Positions 57,001-64,000 of a stretch of 64,000 nt of DNA are shown here, piece after piece. How positions within the stretch are numbered: position 1 is the stretch's first letter; every line of letters begins with the position of its first letter. A program made the translations under genes and the position numbers. The stretch comes from Gelidibacter maritimus. Lineage in GTDB: Bacteria; Bacteroidota; Bacteroidia; Flavobacteriales; Flavobacteriaceae. The stretch is from the NCBI RefSeq assembly GCF_014062315.1, contig NZ_JACGLT010000001.1, forward strand, positions 248,001-312,000, given 5' to 3'. Below the pieces are notes generated by a model. That model was not told the DNA's origin. It did no database searches and saw only the letters and a list, made by a program, of their open reading frames with translations.

Positions 57001-58014
57001 AGGTTTACGTTGTTTGAGATAGTCCTTAAAAGAAAGGGTCGTATCAATTTTACTTCGTAATGGTAGTAAATTTACACAATGACCAACCATTTGAATTTTA
57101 CCACTTGCTGCTTGATCGGCTGATGGGAGACCTAAAACAATGTCCTCTTGTCCGGTTTGTGTATAGAGAAAAATCTCGAAAGTGGATAGGAGGGTAGTCA
57201 CTAAACTGGATCCAGATTTAAGCCCGGTTTTCTTCAGTGCATTTACCAATGCCATCGACATTGGTAAATCTAAACGCTCACTTTTGAATGTTCTGTACTG
57301 GGGCCGTGGAAAATCTGTAGGTAAAGTAAGTTGCGGTACTGTACCCTTGAATTTATCAAGCCAAAAATTCTCGTTTTTGGTATGCTGAGGACTTGCCAAA
57401 TAAGCTTGCTGCTCATCCGCATAGGCGGAAAAACTTTCAGGTTTGGGTAGCGTGTTTGGCTTTTTGAGGACATTGGCAGAATAAAGACCTCCCAATTCTT
57501 GAAGCATAATCCCTATTGACCATCCGTCGCAAATAATATGATGTCCGGTGAGCACCAATTGGTGTTCCGTCTCAGATAACTTAAGAAGTCCAACTTTCAA
57601 TAAAGGACCTTTTACCAAATCAAAGACATAATTAGCCATTGCTGATAAATAATCTTTTATGGCCTTGTTTTTTTCGGCATCATTAAATTGTGAAAAGTCT
57701 TGATTATCGATGGTGATGGCCAACTTCTTAAAGATGGTCATGAATCGGCCATCCGTACTGAACACAGCTCTCAATGCTTCATGGCGACCGACCAAGGTCT
57801 GCACTGCATCATTGAATGCTGATTTATCAAGATCGCCTTTTAAAATAAGGCTTACCGATTCATTATAGGCTCTGTTGGCATCATCATCTCCTAATTTACA
57901 AGCTATCCATATTTCCGCCTGCGGTTGGGTGGTGTAGATGACGCGCTCTATTTCGGGTCCTGCAAAAGGATTGAAATTAGGTTGGTTATCTATGATAATT
58001 GTAGACTCTTTCAT
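54019..58014 (-). CDS. Nonribosomal peptide synthetase, C-A-PCP-TE
   Basis: 1331 residues. Condensation domain about 25-460 with HHIICDG (158-164). Adenylation domain about 480-965: A3 YTSGSTGKPKGV (627-638), A4 SFDIAMVELF, A5 NMYGPTET, A7 YRTGDL, A10 LSGKIDRKAL. PCP about 980-1050 with attachment Ser1014 (GGHSV). Thioesterase about 1065-1325 with nucleophile Ser1142 (GGFSYGG) and a late GNHVDM His. No epimerase or methylation domain. It adds the last residue and releases the product. 92 bp behind the hybrid gene, overlapping the Sfp gene. Confidence 0.93.
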   Translation of the reverse strand: MKESTIIIDNQPNFNPFAGPEIERVIYTTQPQAEIWIACKLGDDDANRAYNESVSLILKGDLDKSAFNDAVQTLVGRHEALRAVFSTDGRFMTIFKKLAITIDNQDFSQFNDAEKNKAIKDYLSAMANYVFDLVKGPLLKVGLLKLSETEHQLVLTGHHIICDGWSIGIMLQELGGLYSANVLKKPNTLPKPESFSAYADEQQAYLASPQHTKNENFWLDKFKGTVPQLTLPTDFPRPQYRTFKSERLDLPMSMALVNALKKTGLKSGSSLVTTLLSTFEIFLYTQTGQEDIVLGLPSADQAASGKIQMVGHCVNLLPLRSKIDTTLSFKDYLKQRKPQLFDAYEHQKFSFGELLQKLSIARDPSRVPLVPVVFNIDMGLDDGVSFEGLEYQLKSNPRAYETFEIFLNASGSADALVLEWSYNSNIFKPESIKEMMVSFEKVVQSIVANPDVKIGDIIKIDASEYAELNNTVASYPKQPLHELLLKQAQANPSRTALKFGDAEISYGELERQVHQVAHYLKEQGVENGDFVAVSLPRSIELIVTLIAIMECGAAYLPLDPSYPNKRLAFMLQDSEVKFTITTKEFSSALDSNTKLLLLENIFSNLARYPITPLKEKVDVENIVYILYTSGSTGKPKGVPITHKNLVNLLFSVLKKPGIKASDTLISITTISFDIAMVELFAPLLIGAKLIITNEETSKDTRLLLDVMKKEKITMMQATPATWQMLLYSGWDEPLPLRAISTGEALPLVLAKSILKQVTELWNMYGPTETTIWSAMKKISKEDTSITIGHPMANTQLYVVDEHNRLVSPNKIGELCIAGDGVAQGYWKRDDLTAEKFIKNPIETDLGPTLYRTGDLARLLPSGDVHCLGRIDHQVKIRGQRIELEEIEQALDALDHIQSAVVLLNEDQLIANVIASDLDKLNTNQVKVWKDVLKDQLPAHMIPNQFILVKAFPTTLSGKIDRKALLQNLPSKDEQLGFSAPVTESEKIITSIWEECLKIDKIDSRSDFFELGGHSVVGVQVMAKIEKVTGNRLPLVALLKHPTVKELAAYMDREFIVWDSLVPLKPEGTKPALYVVHGANHNVLMFNALAHHLDKDQPVFGLQSRGLSGVDEPHDSIDQMAADYISEILASNPNGPYALGGFSYGGIVAFEMARQLRAQGKVVTIVAQFDTYVYPSYYYTNPVKKKLLSNLFQMGKVVYLSFNMFASKKHFIRRKELLKIQISGLFLRLKHGKEKQYEMQFNVPYKMEENHQKATNAYTITPQDFVIDLFRAMEEINFVHDHDLLGWKKMGLRGIRKHMVPGNHVDMFDEPHVKVLAEKLQEVLDNKTLESV

Positions 58015-58106
58015 CAGTTTTTAACTGTAAATAATTTGTAATTAAACAAGTGTTGAATCAATCCCCACTATATTTCTGTCATTCAGACTCTTATGGTTTG
58101 TAGCTT

Positions 58107-61100
58107 CTATAATTCAATTTTTTTATAGGCTCCTTCATTATTTTCATCATCAATATACCATGCTGGATTTCCCGATTCGTCCATACCTAATTTAGCGCCC
58201 GGTTGTGGAGGCTGGTTCAATTCTTTGGAGTTCTTTGTACTTGAGGTGGTTTTATCATTTGAATTGGATTGAAATACACCTGCTTTTTGAAGTTCATGGA
58301 TACTTTCCTTGAACGCGTTTATGATATAAGTAACATCCTCTTCTGTGTAGGCTGTGGTCAAGAAACAAGGAAAACCATCCCAAACATGCACTCCTTTAAG
58401 TCGCATGAGTACAAAAACCAATTCGCCATAAGGCACCTCCTCTTTAAAGGACAATCTCCACAAGGACCTAAAGTGATTGATTTCAAGTGGTAACTCATGA
58501 TTTTTAAAGAATGAATTCATTTCTGAGGCCAATCGGTCGGTCATTCTTGATAAATCATCCTGAAGCTTTGGCCCGTTTTCTTTTAAATGGATCAATGAGG
58601 CTTTTGCAGATGCTAATGCCAACGGATGGCGTACGAATGTCCCAGCGAAATAAGTGACGCCGACTTCTGGATAGGAATCATCTCCAAATTGCCAGTGCCC
58701 ACCATCAAGCGCATCCATATATTTTTTGCTACCCGCTATAGCTCCAATAGATAGTCCTCCACCGATTACCTTTCCGTAAGTGGCGATGTCTGCTTTAATA
58801 TCGTACATGCCTTGAATTCCTTGTGGATGCATGCGGAACCCCGTGATGACCTCGTCAAAAATAAAGGCGGTATTTGAAGCTTTTGTGATGTTTCGAACTT
58901 CTCGTAAGAATTCTACAGGTTGAAACTCTGGTCTTCTACTCTGAACAGGCTCCACAAGTACGGCGGCCAATTCGTGGGCTCTTTCTCGGATAATTTGTAG
59001 ACTTTCTTCAGTACCATAATCCAAAATCAACATGTTTTGGACTGATTCTGGCATAATTCCTGGTGCAGCAGGAAAGGATTTCTTTATACGAGAACCTCTT
59101 ACCAAAACCTCATCGGTTATGCCATGATAGGATTTTGAAAAAGCAACAATCAATGATTTGCCTGTTACTGTCCGTGCAATTCGCATGGCGCCCAATACTG
59201 CTTCTGAGCCCGTATTGCAAAGGGCTGATCGGTCGTGATGCGTTAATTCGCAAAGCAATTCGCAAACTTCACCAGCCAAAGGATGTTGTGGACCAACTTC
59301 ATAACCAAGTTCAATTTGATTGTGCAATGCTTCTTTAATAAAATCAGGTTGATGACCAAATAAGCAGGAGCCGAAACCATTTAAGGCATCAATATATTCG
59401 TTGCCGTCAATATCCCAGAGTTTATTCCCCGAAGATTTTCCAACCACTATCGGGTAGACCAGCTCTTTGGTTAATGGTTTGAAACCAGAAACCACCCTTG
59501 GATCAGCCATATGCGATCGGTGTTTTTGAGCGTAGGCTTTGCTATTCGCGGTTTTGTTATTGTAATTTGTTGTCAAATTATTCAAGAAAGCTTTTTGGCT
59601 ATCATTGACATCAGAGGCATTCTTTTCTATTTTAGGCGAAGCCCCAAATGGCTTTTGATGTTCTTTTTTTTCATCCTCAGATAACACTTCAGTGGGTGTA
59701 CTTTTGGTTGTATTGGCTGGAACTGGGCCAGACATTCTGTCCGTCTGAACCATAGGCTTTTCTTGCTGCTGCGTTGGCGATGGTGGAGCATAAGTACCAT
59801 TTCCTTGAAGTAATTCTATTTGCTTACCCAATAATTGCAATTGCTGTGCAATCAGATTTAAAGCTGGATTACCATTTGTGCTATTAGAATTACTATTAAA
59901 ATTTTGAGTCTGCAAATGAGACTGTGCTTGCGAATGCGAATGAGGTGTGAAAGTAGATGGATTGTTATTAGTAAAATCGGCCACTGGGCTGATAATTGGT
60001 GTTGGTGCAAGTGTTTCTTTAGGAAGCACTTGGTCCAAATGCTCTGCTAATAAATTCGGAGTGCTCAATTCCTCATTTAATTCTCGAAAAGTAATTGGGG
60101 TATTAAAATCATTTCTAAACGTGATGGCCATTTGGGTTAAAACCAAAGAGTCAAGGCCAAGTTCAAGAAAGTTATGATCATGCTCGGACGCTTCCAGTTC
60201 TATTCCTGATGTGTCCATGATGATATCTGAAATTTTTTCCAGAATCTTAGTTTTTCTTTGTGGTTGTGCAACAGTATCCATATGGTATTGTGATTGTATA
60301 GATTGATTGTTATTTGTTTGTTCAGATTGGTAATTATTGGCTTCTGTGGTTGGCGCCTTCATGTTGGCGTTATGAGGTACCATTGGTGGATCTACCCAAC
60401 ATAATTTACGGTCGAAAACATATGCTGGTAAAGCGATTCTTTGACGGGATTGACCTTTATAAAAAGCTTGCCAATCGGGTTCAATGCCTTTTAGCCAAAG
60501 CTGACCTAATGCGGAAAGCAGGGTGTGATAGGAGTTTTGATCAGCGTTTGGTGCCACTAAGCTCGCGATTGAAGTAGCTGATTTGGCTTTCTTTTTTTGT
60601 TGTGATAAAGTAGCTAAAGCACGACCGGGCCCCACTTCCAAGAGCAGCAGATCGTCTAAGTCTAGGGCAGTATCCATTGCATCCGAAAAGCGAACCGTGG
60701 CACGTAAATGATCGGTCCAATATTTCGGATCTGTAGCTTCCGAATCGCTGAGCCATGTGCCAGTAACCGTAGATATAAGAGGAAGGCGTGGAATGTTCAA
60801 AGCCACCTTTCTAACTTCAGCTTCAAATGCTTCTAAGACAGGATCCATCATATTGGAATGAAATGCGTGACTCGTTAAAAGTAAACGATTGGGTATTTCC
60901 TTTGCCTCTAAAATTTTCGCAAACTCTGCAATTGGAGCATCTTCACCTGAAATCACGCATAATAGATCGGAATTGACCGCTGCAACAGATAGGGTCTTTG
61001 GAACCATTGGGGCTAAACTCTCGTATGGTGTCCTCACGGAAAGCATACTGCCTCCAGGAAGACTACTTACCAATCTTCCACGAACGGCAACTAATAATAA

Positions 61101-64000
61101 TGCGTCCTTTAAGCTAAATATTCCAGCCAAGTGGGCGGCTACAAATTCGCCAATACTATGGCCGCATAGAAGGGTGGGTTTAATCCCCCAATTCATCCAT
61201 AGTTGAGAAAGCGCATACTCTATAACAAATAATGCTGGTTGTGTATATTGGGTATCTTTTAACTGATCTTCAGCTTCAACAGAATCTTTCTCAGGATAAA
61301 TAATATTACGAATATCATATTTAAATGCCTCCTGTAGAATTTTAGCACACGCATCTACGGCGTCACGGAATACAGATTCCTGCTCATAAAGTGCTTTCCC
61401 CATTTGTAAATATTGTGCCCCTTGGCCAGGAAAAAGAAATGCCAGATTTTGAGGAATGGATTTTAACTCAGATGTCTTTACCGTTGATCCATTTTCAGAT
61501 ATGAGCTGTTTCACGGCGTCTTCTGAATCTGTGGCTAAAATAAAGCGTCGTTTGTTAAAGGAATCTCTTGTAGCGCTCAGTGAATAGGCCACATCTGCCA
61601 ATTTAATGTCATTTGAAGCGTTTATAAAATTACCAAGCGCCTCTTGATACCCATCAAGACTATTCTTGCTTTTTGCCGACCAAGTTAGAATCTGCAAGGG
61701 CTTGCTTTCACCTGAAGGTGTTTGTTTATTAACAAATTCTTCTACTACGACATGTACATTGGTGCCTCCAACCCCAAATGAACTAATTCCGGCCCGACGG
61801 ATTCCTTCAGAATCCCAGTCGCTAAGCACGTTATTGACATAAAATGGACTGTTTGCAAAATCGATAGCTGGATTAGGACTTGTAAAACCTAATGATGGGG
61901 GAATTTGTTGGTGGTTCATTGCTAGAATAGTCTTTATGAATCCAGCTGCACCAGCCGCAGCCGTTAAATGCCCCATATTACTTTTTATTGAGCCAATGGC
62001 ACAATAATTCTTATTTGGCTGTTCGCCAAAAGCATCATGTAGGCCTTCCATCTCAATTGGGTCACCAATAGGAGTGGCTGTACCATGCGTTTCAATATAA
62101 CTAATATTGGATGGCGCTAAATTTGCATCCTGAAGCGCACGGTAGATAGCTTCTGATTGCCCTTCAACACTTGGAGCCGTAAAACTGCCTTTGCCACCAC
62201 CATCGTTACTAATTCCGACCCCTTTTATAATGCCATAGATATGATCGCCATCCGCTTTTGCTGCTTCTAAACTTTTGAGGAGGACAACGCCACATCCATC
62301 ACTAAATACAGTTCCTTTTCCATCTTTGTCAAATGATCGGCAATGGCCATCAGGACTTAACATAGAACCTTCTTGATAAAGATGACCACTACGTATTGGA
62401 ACAGTCACGCTAGACCCACCGGCAATTGCTACATCACATTGTCCATTTCTAATAGCTTCAGTTGCCTGCGATATGGCAAGCAACGAAGTTGAACACGCAG
62501 AATGTACACTGACAGCAGGTCCCTTTAGATTTAAGTGATAAGCAGTTCTTGTGGCGATATAATCCTTTTCGTTGAGGGTACTCGCTTGGAAATCGCCTAC
62601 CTGATTCAATAATTCTGGGTTGGGCAGAATGTTATTCTTATAATAGGTATTCATGCCAGTGCCTGCATACACGCCAACACTTCCATCGTAATGTTTGGGT
62701 AGGTGTCCCGATTGCTCGAGGACTTCCCAAGCCACTTCTAAAAATAGACGTTGTTGCGGATCCATGACCGAAGCAACCTTCGGATTTAATCCAAAAAATG
62801 CAGGATCAAATTCTGGAGCTGATGGGATAATGCCTCGCGCTCTGACGTATAAAGGATCATTCCGTAAATCTTCAGGAATAGCACGATCTAATTCTTCAGG
62901 AGAGAAAAATGAGATGGTCTCTTTTCCATTTTTAAGAACCTCCCACAATTCTTGGATGGAATTTGCTCCTGGAAATCTGCCGGCCATCCCAATAACAGCT
63001 ACATCTTTTGATATTCCGTTTTTAGTATTGTTTTTATATGTTTTTTTTGTTTTCGTACTCTTATTAGGTTCTAAATAGGCTGAGATTTCAGCAATTCTTG
63101 GAAATTGGTAGAGTTTTGTTACAGGCAATTTATAGTCGTAATCATTTAATAAAACAGCTACTAGTTTCTGTGCCAAGAGGGATGTTCCGCCCAATTCAAA
63201 AAAGTTGTCATCAATACCTATTTCCGGAATGTGCAATAAATCAACCCATACCTTGGTCAAATTTTTCTGAATTTTAGTAGTTGCTGCTTTGTATGGAGGC
63301 GCGGAATTGGGTCTGCTATATTCTGGTGCGGGTAAGCTTCTTTTGTCAATCTTACCACTTGAAGTTTTTGGAAATTCTTCAACTAATATAAAATAAGACG
63401 GCATCATGTAGTCCGGTAATATTTCAGAAACTTTCTTACGGATGTCAACAATATCTAAGTTGTCATGATTAGATTGCATATAAGCAACTAATTGCGATTG
63501 ACCGCCCAAGTGATTGGACGCAATGACAACCGTCTGGAGAATACCCGACAATGAGTTAATGGCCGATTCTATTTCTGCCAATTCAATTCTATGGCCACTA
63601 ATTTTGACCTGATCATCTTTCCGTCCAAGGAACTCTATATTTCCGTCAGGTAGGTATTTAGCAATATCACCCGTCCGATATATCCGATCATACTTACCGT
63701 CAGGAGATTTCCAACCAACAAATTTTTCATCTGTTAATTCTTGTTTGTTCAAATAACCTTCCGCTAAACACTCGCCAGCAATGCACAACTCGCCAATGTT
63801 CCCATCCGATAAGACTTGTTGTTCTGAATCAAGGATATATAAACCGGTATTACTTATAGCCTTACCAATGGATGGCAGAGTTGGCCAATCGGCAGGATTT
63901 CCGTCTAATTTTAATTCTGAAACCACATGGCATTCTGTAGGTCCATATTGGTTGTAAAGTATACAGGTTTTTAATTTAGTAAATAAATTGATGACCTGAG
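58107..64000 (-). CDS. Hybrid NRPS-PKS with in-line aminotransferase, 5' part outside window
   Basis: The frame is open through the right edge; the GTG at 63926 is not the start, since QYGPTE (A5 motif) lies upstream of it. Residues are counted from that GTG: rest of an adenylation domain 1-200 (YRTGD, SSGKIDKRSL); PCP 215-285 with Ser249 (GGTSL); ketosynthase 308-735 with Cys478 (HSACSTS), His614 and His653; acyltransferase 825-1125 with Ser924 (GHSIGE) and HAFH (1020-1023), the malonyl-type motif; ACP 1225-1300 with Ser1260 (GLDSL); Q/N-rich linker to 1440; class III aminotransferase 1445-1875 with PLP Lys1719 (ATYGKVIGGG); tail to 1939. No ketoreductase. The module converts a beta-ketoacyl to a beta-aminoacyl unit. 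Confidence 0.93.
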   Translation of the reverse strand, partial: QVINLFTKLKTCILYNQYGPTECHVVSELKLDGNPADWPTLPSIGKAISNTGLYILDSEQQVLSDGNIGELCIAGECLAEGYLNKQELTDEKFVGWKSPDGKYDRIYRTGDIAKYLPDGNIEFLGRKDDQVKISGHRIELAEIESAINSLSGILQTVVIASNHLGGQSQLVAYMQSNHDNLDIVDIRKKVSEILPDYMMPSYFILVEEFPKTSSGKIDKRSLPAPEYSRPNSAPPYKAATTKIQKNLTKVWVDLLHIPEIGIDDNFFELGGTSLLAQKLVAVLLNDYDYKLPVTKLYQFPRIAEISAYLEPNKSTKTKKTYKNNTKNGISKDVAVIGMAGRFPGANSIQELWEVLKNGKETISFFSPEELDRAIPEDLRNDPLYVRARGIIPSAPEFDPAFFGLNPKVASVMDPQQRLFLEVAWEVLEQSGHLPKHYDGSVGVYAGTGMNTYYKNNILPNPELLNQVGDFQASTLNEKDYIATRTAYHLNLKGPAVSVHSACSTSLLAISQATEAIRNGQCDVAIAGGSSVTVPIRSGHLYQEGSMLSPDGHCRSFDKDGKGTVFSDGCGVVLLKSLEAAKADGDHIYGIIKGVGISNDGGGKGSFTAPSVEGQSEAIYRALQDANLAPSNISYIETHGTATPIGDPIEMEGLHDAFGEQPNKNYCAIGSIKSNMGHLTAAAGAAGFIKTILAMNHQQIPPSLGFTSPNPAIDFANSPFYVNNVLSDWDSEGIRRAGISSFGVGGTNVHVVVEEFVNKQTPSGESKPLQILTWSAKSKNSLDGYQEALGNFINASNDIKLADVAYSLSATRDSFNKRRFILATDSEDAVKQLISENGSTVKTSELKSIPQNLAFLFPGQGAQYLQMGKALYEQESVFRDAVDACAKILQEAFKYDIRNIIYPEKDSVEAEDQLKDTQYTQPALFVIEYALSQLWMNWGIKPTLLCGHSIGEFVAAHLAGIFSLKDALLLVAVRGRLVSSLPGGSMLSVRTPYESLAPMVPKTLSVAAVNSDLLCVISGEDAPIAEFAKILEAKEIPNRLLLTSHAFHSNMMDPVLEAFEAEVRKVALNIPRLPLISTVTGTWLSDSEATDPKYWTDHLRATVRFSDAMDTALDLDDLLLLEVGPGRALATLSQQKKKAKSATSIASLVAPNADQNSYHTLLSALGQLWLKGIEPDWQAFYKGQSRQRIALPAYVFDRKLCWVDPPMVPHNANMKAPTTEANNYQSEQTNNNQSIQSQYHMDTVAQPQRKTKILEKISDIIMDTSGIELEASEHDHNFLELGLDSLVLTQMAITFRNDFNTPITFRELNEELSTPNLLAEHLDQVLPKETLAPTPIISPVADFTNNNPSTFTPHSHSQAQSHLQTQNFNSNSNSTNGNPALNLIAQQLQLLGKQIELLQGNGTYAPPSPTQQQEKPMVQTDRMSGPVPANTTKSTPTEVLSEDEKKEHQKPFGASPKIEKNASDVNDSQKAFLNNLTTNYNNKTANSKAYAQKHRSHMADPRVVSGFKPLTKELVYPIVVGKSSGNKLWDIDGNEYIDALNGFGSCLFGHQPDFIKEALHNQIELGYEVGPQHPLAGEVCELLCELTHHDRSALCNTGSEAVLGAMRIARTVTGKSLIVAFSKSYHGITDEVLVRGSRIKKSFPAAPGIMPESVQNMLILDYGTEESLQIIRERAHELAAVLVEPVQSRRPEFQPVEFLREVRNITKASNTAFIFDEVITGFRMHPQGIQGMYDIKADIATYGKVIGGGLSIGAIAGSKKYMDALDGGHWQFGDDSYPEVGVTYFAGTFVRHPLALASAKASLIHLKENGPKLQDDLSRMTDRLASEMNSFFKNHELPLEINHFRSLWRLSFKEEVPYGELVFVLMRLKGVHVWDGFPCFLTTAYTEEDVTYIINAFKESIHELQKAGVFQSNSNDKTTSSTKNSKELNQPPQPGAKLGMDESGNPAWYIDDENNEGAYKKIEL

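Overview
This window is chromosomal DNA of a low-GC marine Flavobacteriia/Flavobacteriaceae member (phylum Bacteroidota). The signs are promoters of the TAnnTTTG (-7) type, poor Shine-Dalgarno sequences, and typical family content: baeRF3, DsrE-like, DUF2141, DUF3108, tandem META domains, split Ybh-type ABC exporters and a trimethylamine monooxygenase. No rRNA, tRNA, CRISPR array or intact insertion sequence was seen. Both edges cut a gene: a DUF3108 protein on the left and a very large NRPS/PKS on the right.

Layout. 1-25.8 kb is mostly + strand and rich in stress, envelope and redox genes: CsbD, a split-barrel flavoprotein, a membrane-anchored GltB-like protein, an MFS carrier, DsrE, a GbsR/MarR regulator with two near-identical operator copies, a double META lipoprotein, baeRF3, HdeD, three SDRs, a YtcJ-type amidohydrolase, an EamA carrier, tmm, cardiolipin synthase, NDH-2, NhaA and MscS. 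25.8-33 kb (- strand) holds a rhodanese lipoprotein and an RND efflux operon (TolC, adaptor, pump, PII-like protein, DUF2892). 33.2-41 kb (- strand) is a TetR-TolC-HlyD-lipoprotein-ATPase-ATPase-permease-permease exporter operon with small hairpin repeats in its gaps. 41-44 kb is a cytochrome bd operon. 44-53 kb holds a CPA2 antiporter, a small exported protein, a TlpA thioredoxin, a SoxB-like metallophosphoesterase, a 1-Cys peroxiredoxin, and a methyltransferase plus MBL/double-rhodanese operon. 53.2-64 kb (- strand) is a biosynthetic operon: hybrid A-PCP-KS-AT-ACP-aminotransferase (start outside the window), a C-A-PCP-TE NRPS and an Sfp-type phosphopantetheinyl transferase.

How the parts fit. 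Four promoters scattered over 20 kb (RND operon, cydAB, the small protein at 46.5 kb, and the methyltransferase/MBL-rhodanese operon) carry an FNR-like palindrome GTAACnnnnGTTAC. In each, the distance to a TAnnTTT(G/A) element is exactly the same, so box plus -7 element always span 44 bp. This ties microaerobic respiration, efflux and sulfur/persulfide handling into one predicted regulon whose regulator lies outside the window. A fifth, weaker copy sits ahead of an orphan terminator and may drive a small RNA.

The most novel coding content is the NRPS/PKS operon. Its KS-AT-ACP-aminotransferase module without a ketoreductase predicts a beta-amino acid unit in a short peptide released by the thioesterase. 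Gene calls rest on visible motifs and recalled family features; no database search was run.
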